DNA from: CAIZGX01 sp964511555
GTDB taxonomy: Bacteria; Bacteroidota; Bacteroidia; Flavobacteriales_D; Sanyastnellaceae
Assembly: GCA_964511555.1 (NCBI GenBank)
Contig: CAZEFR010000006.1
Span: 19,197-83,196, forward strand
Direction of reading: 5' to 3'
Length of the DNA: 64,000 nucleotides
Part shown: piece by piece, positions 43,223 through 52,609 of the stretch
How positions within the stretch are numbered: position 1 is the stretch's first letter
Layout: every line of letters starts with the position of its first letter
The notes under the pieces: generated by a model
Seen by the model: only the letters and a program-made list of their open reading frames with translations
What the model was told of the DNA's origin: nothing
Databases searched by the model: none
Position numbers and translations under genes: made by a program

Positions 43223-43280
43223 TTCTTCACCCCTTTCAAAAAACTTTTTTAACAATTTCAAATCTTGTGGCTTCACGAGA

Positions 43281-43288
43281 TAAGTTTG
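43281..43288 (+). promoter_or_regulatory. Candidate -7 element TAAGTTTG for dinB
   Basis: Exact TAnnTTTG match ending 4 bases before the dinB ATG at 43293. No TTG is found at the usual spacing (one at 43265-43267 is too close). No LexA-like inverted repeat was noticed. Confidence 0.42.
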
Positions 43289-43292
43289 CTTT

Positions 43293-44513
43293 ATGTCATC
43301 TGAACGCTCTATTCTACATATGGATCTCGACACCTTTTTCGTGTCGGTAGAGCGTTTATTGGACAGTCGTCTCAACAACAGACCTGTGCTTATTGGCGGA
43401 ACCAGCGATCGCGGTGTCGTGGCTTCGTGCAGCTACGAAGCACGCAAATTCGGGGTGCATTCTGCCATGCCTATGCACATGGCGCGCAAGCTTTGTCCGG
43501 AAGCAGTGGTCATTAAAGGAAACTCGTACAACTACCTTAAGTATTCCGACATGGTGAGCGAAATGGTTCGCGAAGCGGTTCCTCTTTTCGAAAAAACATC
43601 TATCGACGAATTCTATTGCGACCTTACGGGGCTCGATCGTTTTTTCGGATGCTATCAATTCGCTGGCGAACTCAGACAAAAAATAGGAAAAGAAATAGGG
43701 CTTCCTATTTCCTTCGGTCTATCATCGAGTAAAACTGTGTCTAAAGTGGCTACGGGTGAAGCCAAACCCAATAACCAAATTCGTATAGAAACCGGAACAG
43801 AGAAACCGTTCCTTGCGCCTCTTTCCATTCGAAAGATTCCCATGGTTGGAGAAAAAACGCACCAACTTTTGGTGAATCTTGGCATTCGGAAAATTCAGAC
43901 CTTACAAGAAATGCCTTTAGACGTTATGTCGAAGGCCCTTGGTGAAAACGGGACCAGCATCTGGAAAAAAGCCAACGCCATAGACCCCTCGCCTGTTGTG
44001 CCTTTTCAAGAGCGGAAATCTATTTCTACAGAGAGAACATTCGATCAAGATACCATAGACGTGCACAAGTTACGCGGACTCTTAATTGCCATGACCGAGA
44101 ACCTGGCCTTCCAATTGCGCAAGGGAGAGAAGCTTACTTCGTGTGTTACCGTGAAATTGCGCTATTCCGATTTTCAAACGGAAACCATGCAATGCCGCAT
44201 TCCTTACACTTCGGCAGACCATATTCTTATTCCGAAAATACTCGAGCTCTTCGAAAAGCTTTACTCGCGAAGAGTACTCATTCGCCTCATTGGCGTGCGC
44301 TTCAGCCATTTGGTTTCGGGCGGGTACCAGATTAATCTATTCGACGACAACGAAGAGCAGATAAGCTTGTACACTGCAATGGACGAACTGCGAAAAAAAT
44401 TCGGAGATCGTGCCGTTATGAAAGCGGCGGGCATTGAAGCCCGCAGCATTGGTCGAGGCGAAAACCCGTTCGATGGTGGTCCGCCCGTTCTTCTCGCAAA
44501 TAGGCGTCAGTAA
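43293..44513 (+). CDS. dinB: DNA polymerase IV, Y family
   Basis: DinB is an error-prone translesion polymerase. The 406-residue protein has metal ligand Asp11 in HMDLDTFFVSVE with the Phe steric gate region, the SYEARKFGVHSAMPMHMA finger segment (about 47-64), catalytic Asp105/Glu106 in TSIDEFYCDLTG, the GLSSSKTVSKVATGEAKP palm segment and a little-finger domain. Near the C-terminus YQINLFDD (about 345-352) resembles a sliding-clamp binding motif, though relatives carry it at the very end and here about 55 more residues follow. It is followed by pabB after 17 bases. Confidence 0.94.
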   Translation: MSSERSILHMDLDTFFVSVERLLDSRLNNRPVLIGGTSDRGVVASCSYEARKFGVHSAMPMHMARKLCPEAVVIKGNSYNYLKYSDMVSEMVREAVPLFEKTSIDEFYCDLTGLDRFFGCYQFAGELRQKIGKEIGLPISFGLSSSKTVSKVATGEAKPNNQIRIETGTEKPFLAPLSIRKIPMVGEKTHQLLVNLGIRKIQTLQEMPLDVMSKALGENGTSIWKKANAIDPSPVVPFQERKSISTERTFDQDTIDVHKLRGLLIAMTENLAFQLRKGEKLTSCVTVKLRYSDFQTETMQCRIPYTSADHILIPKILELFEKLYSRRVLIRLIGVRFSHLVSGGYQINLFDDNEEQISLYTAMDELRKKFGDRAVMKAAGIEARSIGRGENPFDGGPPVLLANRRQ

Positions 44514-44517
44514 GCCT

Positions 44518-44525
44518 TACCTTTG
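44518..44525 (+). promoter_or_regulatory. Candidate -7 element TACCTTTG for pabB-tilS
   Basis: Exact TAnnTTTG match ending 5 bases before the pabB ATG at 44531, in the 17-base spacer after dinB. No -33 TTG at the usual distance. Confidence 0.42.
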
Positions 44526-44530
44526 CACCC

Positions 44531-45748
44531 ATGCAGCTTTGGGAAAACGACCATTTTACTTTTCTTCCTCCAAATTCACCTGACCGTCAGGCCTACCTTG
44601 CTTGGGGAAGAAAAAGCGCGTTTATCCTAAACGAAAGTAATCATTCCGAAATAGCTCAATTGAATGATTGGTTGAAGGAAAAGACACTTCCGGTTTTCGG
44701 ATATCTTTCGTTCGAAGCGAAAAAACTTTTTGAAAAAAACGCTTACGAGCATTGTTGTTCAGACGGAAGTGAGCTTGTCTATTTCTTTGAGCCTGAGCAC
44801 ATTTGGAAAGAAGAGAACGGGACATGGATTTGCCTTACCGAGGAACAACCGAACGAACGTTCGGTAATCGAAGATTTCCTTTCCAAATATAAAAAAATAG
44901 AACCTTCGGGTCTTGACGAAAAGCTTGTGTTCGAAATGCTCGAAACCAAGGAAAGCTACATTGAAAAGATTGAGCGAATATTGGGCGACATTCAGCGCGG
45001 CGATTATTACGAAACAAACTTCTGTATGCCTTTACAGGCAAAGGGGTTGCTCAACGAATCTTTCGCACATTTTTCAAAAATGAACAACGCTACAGAAGCT
45101 CCACATGCAGTTTATTTCAATGGGGAAAATATTCAGCTCTTGTGCACTTCTCCGGAGCGTTTCATTCAGAAAAAAGGAAACACTCTAATTTCTCAGCCCA
45201 TTAAAGGAACCATTAAAAGAGGAGCAAATTCTGTTGAAGATGAAGAGAACAAAACGGCACTTCGAACAAGTAAAAAAGAGCGGTCTGAAAACATTATGAT
45301 TGTTGACTTGGTTCGCAACGACCTTTCACGCATAGCAGAGAAAGCAAGCGTTCAAGTCACTTCCTTGTGTGAACTTCATACGTTCAAAACGCTTCATCAT
45401 TTAATAAGCACGGTCGAAGCGCAGCTTCCTTCCAACATCACATTTACTGAAATCTTAGCAGCTACATTCCCTATGGGATCTATGACTGGCGCTCCGAAAA
45501 TTAGCGCCGTTCAACACATGGAAAAGTTAGAAATATTAGATAGAGGCATCTACAGCGGCACCTTCGGTGTGATAGAACCCAACGGAAATTTCGACTTCAA
45601 CGTCATTATTCGTTCTGCCGTTTACAACAAAGAAAAAAAACAAACAACAATAAAAGTGGGAAGCGCCATAACACATGCTTCAAAAGCGGAATCGGAATAC
45701 GACGAATGTCTATTGAAAGCCGCTTCTACCCTTTCCATATTTAACTGA
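44531..45748 (+). CDS. pabB: Aminodeoxychorismate synthase component I
   Basis: PabB converts chorismate and ammonia to 4-amino-4-deoxychorismate for folate synthesis. The 405-residue chorismate-binding domain protein shows LCTSPERFIQKKG, the catalytic lysine loop QPIKGTIKRG (Lys225), the ERSENIMIVDLVRNDLSRIA helix, HLISTVEAQL and AATFPMGSMTGAPK. PIKGT marks aminodeoxychorismate synthases, whereas anthranilate synthases have PIAGT, so I prefer PabB over TrpE. The N-terminal part is short compared with enterobacterial PabB, as usual in Bacteroidota. The glutaminase partner and lyase are not next to it. tilS starts two bases after its stop. Confidence 0.9.
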   Translation: MQLWENDHFTFLPPNSPDRQAYLAWGRKSAFILNESNHSEIAQLNDWLKEKTLPVFGYLSFEAKKLFEKNAYEHCCSDGSELVYFFEPEHIWKEENGTWICLTEEQPNERSVIEDFLSKYKKIEPSGLDEKLVFEMLETKESYIEKIERILGDIQRGDYYETNFCMPLQAKGLLNESFAHFSKMNNATEAPHAVYFNGENIQLLCTSPERFIQKKGNTLISQPIKGTIKRGANSVEDEENKTALRTSKKERSENIMIVDLVRNDLSRIAEKASVQVTSLCELHTFKTLHHLISTVEAQLPSNITFTEILAATFPMGSMTGAPKISAVQHMEKLEILDRGIYSGTFGVIEPNGNFDFNVIIRSAVYNKEKKQTTIKVGSAITHASKAESEYDECLLKAASTLSIFN

Positions 45749-45750
45749 AC

Positions 45751-47019
45751 ATGAAAAAACTACTTAAAGATTTAAAAGCCGAATATCAGACATTCGAAGA
45801 CGCGCAATTGCTTGTGGCAGTAAGCGGAGGAATGGATTCAATGTTAATGGCAGAACTCCTGTTAAAAGCAAAGATTCCATTTGCGGTGGCACATGTGAAC
45901 TATCAACTTCGCGGAAAAGACTCGGAGAAAGATGAGCAGCTCGTGAAAGCCTATTGCAAAAAACACAAGCTCACTTTTCATTGCGCACACGCAGGCGATT
46001 TGTGGAAAGAATCGAAAAACAATTTGCAAGAGCGTGCGAGAGATTTTCGCTATACCTACTTCCAACAGTTGCAAGATGAATTCGGATATACGACCGTTGT
46101 TCTTGCGCATCATGCGAACGATCAATTGGAAACCGTTTTGCAGCACTTGGTTCGTGGAAGCGGATTGAAAGGATTACTAGGAATGAAGCGTCACACCTCA
46201 ACAAAGTGGCGCCCTTTGCTTTCCATTTCGAAAAAAGATTTGGAAGCATTTGCAAAAGAACTGAAGTTGAAATGGCGCGAAGACGCTTCGAACAAATCCA
46301 CTGTCTACGGAAGAAACAAAATTAGAAATAAGGTTGTCCCAATTTTGGAAGAACTGAATCCGAATATTCTTCAGACCCTAAACAACAGCATTGAAATTTG
46401 GGAAGAGCAGCACTCGATTGTGCAAGAAAGTTTACAAAACTGGCTCGAGGAAAACGTTGTGCTGAAAGGCGAAAACGAATTGCTTTCCATTACTGCCGTT
46501 CACAACCATTATGCTCCTCGACAAATTATGTGGGAGTGGTTGAATTTGTTCGAATTCACAACAGGAGAGATTGATGAAATCTTGAAACTTCAGAAGACTG
46601 GAGCGAAAGTTTCGAATGCAACGTATGCGGTTGCGCGTGATCGCGACAACTATGTGTTGCATGCGCTACAGAGCGAAATGCCTTTGGACGAATCGAAGTA
46701 CGACGTTGATATTGTTCCTGCGAAAGGATACGAAATTGAAAAAGATTCGAAAGTCGTGCAACTCAACGCAGACAAATTGCGTTTCCCCTTGGAGATTCGT
46801 GCATACGAACCGGGCGATAAAATTCGTTCGTTGGGAATGAAAGGGTTGAAGAAGGTTAGTGATGTCCTGGTTCAGGCAAAGATTCCATTGAATGAGAAGA
46901 AAAACTACCCCGTATTGGTAAGCAAAGACGAGATTGTTGCAGTAATAGGCTTGTGCATCTCGGAAGATTACAAATTAGACGCGACGGCGAAGAATGTTTT
47001 TGTGATGCGCCTCACGTAA
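45751..47019 (+). CDS. tilS: tRNA(Ile)-lysidine synthetase
   Basis: TilS puts lysine on C34 of the CAU-anticodon tRNA(Ile) so that it reads AUA. The 422-residue protein has the PP-loop SGGMDS (residues 25-30), then VAHVNYQLRGKDSEKDE and AHHANDQLETVLQHLVRGSGLKGL, which bind ATP and the tRNA, and the C-terminal domain starting near AYEPGDKIRSLGMKGLKKVSDVLVQAKIP (about 352-380). Length and layout are normal. It is probably co-transcribed with pabB. Confidence 0.95.
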   Translation: MKKLLKDLKAEYQTFEDAQLLVAVSGGMDSMLMAELLLKAKIPFAVAHVNYQLRGKDSEKDEQLVKAYCKKHKLTFHCAHAGDLWKESKNNLQERARDFRYTYFQQLQDEFGYTTVVLAHHANDQLETVLQHLVRGSGLKGLLGMKRHTSTKWRPLLSISKKDLEAFAKELKLKWREDASNKSTVYGRNKIRNKVVPILEELNPNILQTLNNSIEIWEEQHSIVQESLQNWLEENVVLKGENELLSITAVHNHYAPRQIMWEWLNLFEFTTGEIDEILKLQKTGAKVSNATYAVARDRDNYVLHALQSEMPLDESKYDVDIVPAKGYEIEKDSKVVQLNADKLRFPLEIRAYEPGDKIRSLGMKGLKKVSDVLVQAKIPLNEKKNYPVLVSKDEIVAVIGLCISEDYKLDATAKNVFVMRLT

Positions 47020-47036
47020 GTAAAATTGAATTGAAC

Positions 47037-47044
47037 TATTTTTG
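47037..47044 (+). promoter_or_regulatory. Candidate -7 element TATTTTTG for the dsbD-like gene
   Basis: Exact TAnnTTTG match ending 5 bases before the ATG at 47050, in the 30-base spacer after tilS. No -33 TTG at the usual distance. Confidence 0.42.
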
Positions 47045-47049
47045 ACCCT

Positions 47050-49128
47050 ATGAAGAATTTATCAGTAAAGATTTTTGCAGCCCTTGCTCTTTTATTTTCA
47101 TCTTGGAATGCGCAGGCTCAAATTGTTGATCCGGTTAAATGGAAATTCGGAGTTGTCTATTTGGAAAATGGGGAAGCTGAGATAACAGCCACAGCGAAGA
47201 TTGATCCCAAATGGCATGTGTACGCGCTGAAAATTTCTGAGGACCCGAATGCTGTTGGACCTATTCCAACAACACTAAACCTCACTGCAGATAATTCCAA
47301 ATATACGAAAGTTGGAGGCGTTACTGAGGGTAAGTATATTACTCACTTCGATCCAAATTTCGAAATGAATTTGAATTATTTCGAGAATACGGCATCATTC
47401 AAGCAACGTGTGAAAATTATAAGCACAACTCCTTTTCAACTGAACGGAGTTGTAGAATACATGGCTTGCGATGAAACGAAGTGCATCTTCCCGGACCCTG
47501 TAAAGTTCAAACTACAAGTCACTCCAAATGCTGCAGATGGTTCTGCAGTATCGACAACACCTGCAGACACTTCAGCACTTGTTGAAGATCAAATGCAATT
47601 GGAACCCACCTCAACTAAATTCAGATACTGGATTCAAACCATTCGTAACGACAAAGAGAAGCTAACGACGCGTTTAGAAAGTGGAAGTGTTTCTGCGAGC
47701 ACGACGCAAGATGGAAACATGTGGCAATTGTTCTTCCTAGGATTCTTGGGCGGATTGGTCGCATTGCTTACTCCTTGTGTGTTCCCAATGATTCCATTGA
47801 CCGTTGCTTTCTTCACGAAAGGAAACAAAGACCGTAAGAAAGGAATTTTCCAAGCATTGATTTACGGGGGATTCATCTTCTTGATTTACATTTTGCTTTC
47901 AATGCCGTTCCATTTCTTGGATCAAATTAACGAGAACATCTTGAACGACATTTCCACCAATGTTCCTCTGAACATTGTGTTCTTCGTGATCTTCATTGTA
48001 TTCGCGCTTTCGTTCTTCGGGTTGTTTGAAATAACGCTTCCGGCGGGATTGGCGAACAAGATGGATAAAAATGCGGAAGCAGGCGGATTGTTAGGCGCGT
48101 TCTTCATGGCACTTACATTGGCTATTGTTTCATTCTCTTGTACCGGTCCTATTTTAGGATCTCTTCTCGCAGGTTCTCTTTCAAAAGACGGTGGAGCCAT
48201 TCAGTTGACGGTAGGAATGGGTGGATTCGGATTGGCACTCGGAATTCCGTTTGCGTTGTTCGCTATGTTCCCCGGTATGATGAAGAGCTTGCCTAAATCA
48301 GGTGGGTGGTTGAACTCTGTAAAAGTTGTTTTAGGATTTTTAGAAGTGGCGCTCGCGCTGAAATTCTTATCTCAAGCAGACCTAGTGGTGCACTGGAACT
48401 TGTTGAAGTACGAGGTATTCATGGGCTTGTGGGTAGTGATATTCTTCGGAATGTACCTCTACCTCATTGGAGCTATCAAATTTTCACACGACAGCCCAAT
48501 TCAGAAGTTTTCGAAATTTAGAATTGTGTTCACCACGTTCGTGGGAATGTGGGTTGTTTATCTCGCGAGTGGATTAATGCTGAACGAAAAGGGAACCTCA
48601 TACAATGCGCTTTCGTTAATGAGCGGACTTGCACCTCCTACCGGCTATTCATACGCATACCCTAGTGACTGTCCGCACGGATTACTTTGCGAACACGACT
48701 ACAATGTTGCATTGGAACGCGCAAGAAAAGAGGGAAAACCATTGTTCGTCGATTTCACAGGATATGCATGCGTAAACTGTAGAAAAATGGAAGAGCACGT
48801 TTGGCCGCAAGTTTTAGATTTATTGCAAAATGAATTTATTGTTGTCAGTCTTTACGTTGACGACAAGCAAGAGCTTCCGGCAGAATTAAAAGAAACCATT
48901 GTAACGAAATGGGCTGGAATTGAAAAAGAGATTGAAACGTACGGTGACTTGTGGTCTGCCTTTGAAATTGAAACGTTCAACAACAACTCTCAACCGATGT
49001 ATGCCATCATTGATCCAATGACGGAAGGAAGAGAAGAATTAATGAATCCGGTAAAGAGCGGAATTGTTGAAACTTCTGAATTCCGTGCTTGGTTGGAAGA
49101 AGGCTTGCAAGCTTTCAACAATAAGTAA
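47050..49128 (+). CDS. dsbD: DsbD-like thiol:disulfide reductase
   Basis: DsbD carries electrons from cytoplasmic thioredoxin across the membrane to periplasmic proteins. The 692-residue protein has a signal peptide, an N-terminal periplasmic domain (about 25-165) with Cys140/Cys145 in ACDETKCIF, eight or so membrane helices with the paired redox cysteines Cys243 (LLTPCVFPM) and Cys364 (FSCTGPILGS), and a C-terminal thioredoxin domain with Cys574-Val-Asn-Cys577 in DFTGYACVNCRKMEEHVW. All three redox centres of a complete DsbD are therefore visible. It could reduce the CxxC proteins of the oxidase assembly operon or help cytochrome c maturation, but this is inference. Confidence 0.92.
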   Translation: MKNLSVKIFAALALLFSSWNAQAQIVDPVKWKFGVVYLENGEAEITATAKIDPKWHVYALKISEDPNAVGPIPTTLNLTADNSKYTKVGGVTEGKYITHFDPNFEMNLNYFENTASFKQRVKIISTTPFQLNGVVEYMACDETKCIFPDPVKFKLQVTPNAADGSAVSTTPADTSALVEDQMQLEPTSTKFRYWIQTIRNDKEKLTTRLESGSVSASTTQDGNMWQLFFLGFLGGLVALLTPCVFPMIPLTVAFFTKGNKDRKKGIFQALIYGGFIFLIYILLSMPFHFLDQINENILNDISTNVPLNIVFFVIFIVFALSFFGLFEITLPAGLANKMDKNAEAGGLLGAFFMALTLAIVSFSCTGPILGSLLAGSLSKDGGAIQLTVGMGGFGLALGIPFALFAMFPGMMKSLPKSGGWLNSVKVVLGFLEVALALKFLSQADLVVHWNLLKYEVFMGLWVVIFFGMYLYLIGAIKFSHDSPIQKFSKFRIVFTTFVGMWVVYLASGLMLNEKGTSYNALSLMSGLAPPTGYSYAYPSDCPHGLLCEHDYNVALERARKEGKPLFVDFTGYACVNCRKMEEHVWPQVLDLLQNEFIVVSLYVDDKQELPAELKETIVTKWAGIEKEIETYGDLWSAFEIETFNNNSQPMYAIIDPMTEGREELMNPVKSGIVETSEFRAWLEEGLQAFNNK

Positions 49129-49187
49129 GGGGTAACGTTTGTCATCCTACTTGACGCATTAAGAACTTTTTCGTTTCTTCGTAAGGA

Positions 49188-51662
49188 ATGAAAAAAGCTC
49201 TTTTACTTTTCTTCGCAATTTGTTTTTCTTTTGTGCTTCACGCGCAGAAAACAATTGTTTATGGAACTGTGATTGATGCGGTCTCTAAACAAACTGTTCC
49301 GTTTGCCCCCGTCTATTTCGTTGGAACAAAATCCGGAACAACTTCCGATGAGAACGGAAACTACAGAATTGAAACCTATTACTCAAGCGATACCCTCAGA
49401 TGTAAAGGCATGGGCTATGCGCAGCAATCTTTCTATGTCAAACAAGGAACAACAAAAGAGGTGAACTTCGCTCTGGTAGACGAAAACACAACTGGAGTTG
49501 TAGTCATTCGTCCGAAAGACGAACCCAACCCGGCCATCGCACTCATGAAAAAAGTGCTCGCAAACAAGAAAATAAATAACAGAGAAAAGCTCGACGCATA
49601 CGAATACGAAGCCTACAATAAAGTGGAATTCGACTTGAACAACATTAGCGAAGCCATTGGCGACAAAAAACTAATGAAACCTTTTGAATTTATTTTTGAG
49701 GGAATAGATACGACGCAAGAGAAGCCGTACTTACCTGTTTTCATGACTGAGTCGCTTTCAGATTTTTACTACCGACGTAATCCAAAAATTTCAAAGGAAA
49801 TCGTAAAAGGAACACGCGTGACTGGAGTTGAAAATCAAAGTGTGAACCAGTTTTTGGGCGACATGTACCAAAACGTAAATATTTACGACAATGAAATTGT
49901 CATTTTCTCCAAGAGTTTTACCTCGCCTGTGTCTGCCTATGCGCTCGGATTTTATGATTACGGCTTAGTAGACAGCGCCTACATTGAAGGTAAATGGTGT
50001 TATAAATTGGAGTTTTTTCCACGTAGAAAACAAGAATTACTCTTTCATGGTGAAATGTGGATTCATGACACCACCTATGCTGTAAAGCAAGTAGATGCCG
50101 CAATTTCAGAAGGTGCAAATATTAACTGGATTAAAGAGTTCAGTGTTCATCAGGAATACAACGAGGTGGAAAATGAAGTTTGGATGTTGGTGAAAGATCA
50201 GCTACTTGTTGAATTCAATCTAAGCGAAAAAAAATTAGGTGTCTACGGAAGAAAAAACAGCAGCTACAAAAACTTCTCAATAAATAAACCCCAGTCAGAT
50301 GAATTCTATCAAGGATACACAGATATAATTGTTGACCCCAACTCTTCCAACCGTGATGATGCCTATTGGCAAAGTATGCGACACAGTCCATTATCTGCGA
50401 AAGAAGAGCGGATATACAGCATGGCCGATACCCTTAAAACATTACCGCAATTCAAGACAGTTACAGACATTATAACCCTATTCGTCTCGGGATATAAAAT
50501 AAAGGGTAATTTCGAATTTGGGCCATACTTCACGTTCTACAGTTTCAATCCCATTGAAGGAAACAGACTGCGTTTTGGAGGAAGAACGAGCAATGCCTTC
50601 AGCACGAAACTGATGCTCGACGGATATCTTGCCTATGGCTTTCGTGACCAACGCTTTAAATATGGAGCCGGCGGATTGTATGTCATTCAAAAAAGTCCAC
50701 GCTTCGCTGTAGCTGCGCACGGGAAACGAGACATGGAGCAGCTTGGAATGGGAGCTGGAGCGTTCAGACAAGATAATATTCTCTCTTCGTTATTTAGGAG
50801 AAACCCTGCAAACAAACTCACCGATGTAACTGACATTACTTCCTACATTGAAAAGGAATGGTTGTATGGTCTTTCCAACAAACTGATCTTTACTCATCGC
50901 ATTTTAAAACCTGCCGGCACGAAATATTCTTACACACGATTTCTTCCGCTTACAAATAGCTACGAACAAGAAAATGCCCTCGTAACCTCTGAAATTTCCT
51001 TGTACACGCGTTTTGCTTTCAAAGAAAAATTCGTGTACGGTGAATTTGAGCGCATAAGTCTAGGAACAACCTACCCTGAATTTGAAATGGTCTACAGCCT
51101 TGCCATGCCAGGAGTTATGAATGCAGAATACAAATACCAACGACTGCAAATGCAGGTTTATGATAAAATACGTTTCGGTCCGTTCGGTTATTTGAACCTT
51201 ACATTACAGGCCGGAAAAATTTTCGGTAATCTACCCTACCCCATGTTACAGATGCATCAAGGGAATGAAACGTTCTTCTACGACGAAGCCAGCTACAATA
51301 CCATGAATTTCTTTGAGTTCGTGAGTGACCAGTGGGCAAGTGTTTGGGGTTCTTATCACGCGGAAGGATTGTTCTTCAATAAAATTCCAATTATGAGAAA
51401 ATTGAAGTGGCGTGAAGTAGCAAGCGCAAAGGTGCTTGTGGGCGGATATGATTTGAAGAACGATGAACTGTTGAGCCGGGACTTTAACGCAGATGGTGTT
51501 CCGGATATTTACAGGTTGAGACAACCATATGTTGAAGCAGCTATTGGGGTGGAAAATATATTTAAAATTCTTCGTGTAGACGCGCTTTGGCGTCTATCGT
51601 ATTTAGATAATCCGAACATTGTTCGTTTCGGACTGCGCGCAAAACTTCAATTCGAATTCTAA
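49188..51662 (+). CDS. DUF5686 outer-membrane protein with carboxypeptidase-like domain
   Basis: The 824-residue product has a signal peptide (to VLHAQ), a carboxypeptidase-regulatory-like beta-sandwich (about 22-105; VYGTVIDAVSKQTVPFAPVYFVGTKSGTTSDENGNYRI is split over two strands), then the DUF5686 region with MKKVLANKKINNREKLDAYEYEAYNKVEFDLNNI near 120 and a C-terminal beta-barrel ending in RFGLRAKLQFEF, whose last residue is aromatic as in outer-membrane proteins. This family is common in Bacteroidota and its cargo or function is not known. It lacks a TonB-dependent plug domain, so it is not a SusC-type receptor. pssA follows after 16 bases with its own -7 box. Confidence 0.88.
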   Translation: MKKALLLFFAICFSFVLHAQKTIVYGTVIDAVSKQTVPFAPVYFVGTKSGTTSDENGNYRIETYYSSDTLRCKGMGYAQQSFYVKQGTTKEVNFALVDENTTGVVVIRPKDEPNPAIALMKKVLANKKINNREKLDAYEYEAYNKVEFDLNNISEAIGDKKLMKPFEFIFEGIDTTQEKPYLPVFMTESLSDFYYRRNPKISKEIVKGTRVTGVENQSVNQFLGDMYQNVNIYDNEIVIFSKSFTSPVSAYALGFYDYGLVDSAYIEGKWCYKLEFFPRRKQELLFHGEMWIHDTTYAVKQVDAAISEGANINWIKEFSVHQEYNEVENEVWMLVKDQLLVEFNLSEKKLGVYGRKNSSYKNFSINKPQSDEFYQGYTDIIVDPNSSNRDDAYWQSMRHSPLSAKEERIYSMADTLKTLPQFKTVTDIITLFVSGYKIKGNFEFGPYFTFYSFNPIEGNRLRFGGRTSNAFSTKLMLDGYLAYGFRDQRFKYGAGGLYVIQKSPRFAVAAHGKRDMEQLGMGAGAFRQDNILSSLFRRNPANKLTDVTDITSYIEKEWLYGLSNKLIFTHRILKPAGTKYSYTRFLPLTNSYEQENALVTSEISLYTRFAFKEKFVYGEFERISLGTTYPEFEMVYSLAMPGVMNAEYKYQRLQMQVYDKIRFGPFGYLNLTLQAGKIFGNLPYPMLQMHQGNETFFYDEASYNTMNFFEFVSDQWASVWGSYHAEGLFFNKIPIMRKLKWREVASAKVLVGGYDLKNDELLSRDFNADGVPDIYRLRQPYVEAAIGVENIFKILRVDALWRLSYLDNPNIVRFGLRAKLQFEF

Positions 51663-51666
51663 AACC

Positions 51667-51674
51667 TATCTTTG
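51667..51674 (+). promoter_or_regulatory. Candidate -7 element TATCTTTG for pssA-purS-amidase
   Basis: Exact TAnnTTTG match ending 4 bases before the pssA ATG at 51679. It excludes an in-frame start at 51619, which would lie inside the previous gene. No -33 TTG at the usual distance. Confidence 0.45.
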
Positions 51675-51678
51675 CCGC

Positions 51679-52368
51679 ATGTTCGGAAAAGCAATCATCC
51701 CCAACACACTTACCATGCTAAATCTAGTCATGGGATGTGCAGCGCTACTCGCGCATAATGTGCAAGACGCTTTCCTATTTGTGCTTATTGCGGCCTTCGC
51801 AGATTTACTGGACGGATTGGTAGCACGCGCTATTGGTGCGGCTTCCGAGATGGGAAAACAACTGGACTCATTGGCCGACGTCGTTAGCTTCGGAGTCGTT
51901 CCTTCGTTTTGGTTGTACAGACTACTTCAACCTGAAATAAAAATGTGGGCAGCGCTGGCTTTTCTTTTGGCCGTTGCCGCAGCCTTTCGATTGGCTCGTT
52001 TCAATTTAGACACCTCTAAATCTACAGGATTCAAGGGCCTTCCTGTGCCTGCGAACGGATTGTTTTGGTTAAGTGTTTTGTCACTGACCGAAACAGAACC
52101 TTTGAGCAACTCAATTCTCGTGGGTCTTATTCTACTCTTCGCATTCCTCATGGCATCTACGCTCCCGCTCCTTTCTTTCAAATTTTCAAATTTCAGTTGG
52201 AAGGAAAACGCCATGAAGTTTATTCTTATTGGAAGCATCGTCTTATCTGCTGTTGGTTCACATTTCATTCTGAAAAAAGTCCTGTGGACGGTTCCAATTG
52301 CCTTACTTTTGTACCTCATTTTATCTGCCGTTCAACACCTATTAGGGAAACAACATGAAAAAGTTTAA
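51679..52368 (+). CDS. pssA: CDP-diacylglycerol--serine O-phosphatidyltransferase
   Basis: PssA makes phosphatidylserine, the precursor of phosphatidylethanolamine, at the inner membrane. From ATG 51679 the protein has 229 residues and about six to eight membrane helices. The CDP-alcohol phosphotransferase motif is perfect: Asp42-x2-Asp45-Gly46-x2-Ala49-Arg50-x8-Gly59-x3-Asp63-x3-Asp67. The opening PNTLTMLNLVMGCAAL and the later FKGLPVPANGLFW are typical of the integral-membrane PssA type. It overlaps purS by 14 bases. The matching decarboxylase gene is not in the window. Confidence 0.93.
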   Translation: MFGKAIIPNTLTMLNLVMGCAALLAHNVQDAFLFVLIAAFADLLDGLVARAIGAASEMGKQLDSLADVVSFGVVPSFWLYRLLQPEIKMWAALAFLLAVAAAFRLARFNLDTSKSTGFKGLPVPANGLFWLSVLSLTETEPLSNSILVGLILLFAFLMASTLPLLSFKFSNFSWKENAMKFILIGSIVLSAVGSHFILKKVLWTVPIALLLYLILSAVQHLLGKQHEKV

Positions 52369-52609
52369 AGCTGAAATTAACGTAATGCCATTGGAAGCAT
52401 TATTAGATCCACAAGGAAAAGCAGTGACCTCGTCATTGAACAGTTTATCTATTGGAACCATTACTAACGTTCGCGTTGGAAAACACATGAGTTTATTCGT
52501 TGAATCTGCCGACCATGCTGGTGCAGAACAAATCGTTGATCAAGCATGCAAGAAATTGTTGTGCAACGAGATCATGGAGTACTACACTTTCACCGTTGTA
52601 GAAGCCTAA
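52355..52609 (+). CDS. purS: Phosphoribosylformylglycinamidine synthase subunit PurS
   Basis: PurS is the small dimeric subunit that bridges PurL and PurQ in the fourth step of purine synthesis. The 84-residue protein matches the family: KKFKAEINVMPLEALLDPQGKAV, then SIGTITNVRVGKHMSLFVE and KKLLCNEIMEYYTFTVVEA, with the ferredoxin-like beta-alpha-beta-beta-alpha-beta order. The start lies inside the end of pssA (14-base overlap) and its stop shares a base with the next ATG. PurQ and small PurL must be elsewhere; the presence of PurS implies the three-subunit form of the enzyme. Confidence 0.92.
   Translation: MKKFKAEINVMPLEALLDPQGKAVTSSLNSLSIGTITNVRVGKHMSLFVESADHAGAEQIVDQACKKLLCNEIMEYYTFTVVEA

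Noticed and set aside
44531..45748. Anthranilate synthase component I (TrpE)
   Set aside because: The catalytic loop reads PIKGT with the lysine of aminodeoxychorismate synthase, and no other trp gene is adjacent.
45751..47019. tRNA or rRNA genes in the plus-strand housekeeping block
   Set aside because: Only tRNA-modifying enzymes (tilS, tsaB) are here. I saw no cloverleaf or rRNA-like sequence anywhere in the window, though short RNA genes are easy to miss by eye.
52546..52608. N-terminal extension of the amidase
   Set aside because: It overlaps purS in another frame; the signal peptide starts cleanly at 52609.
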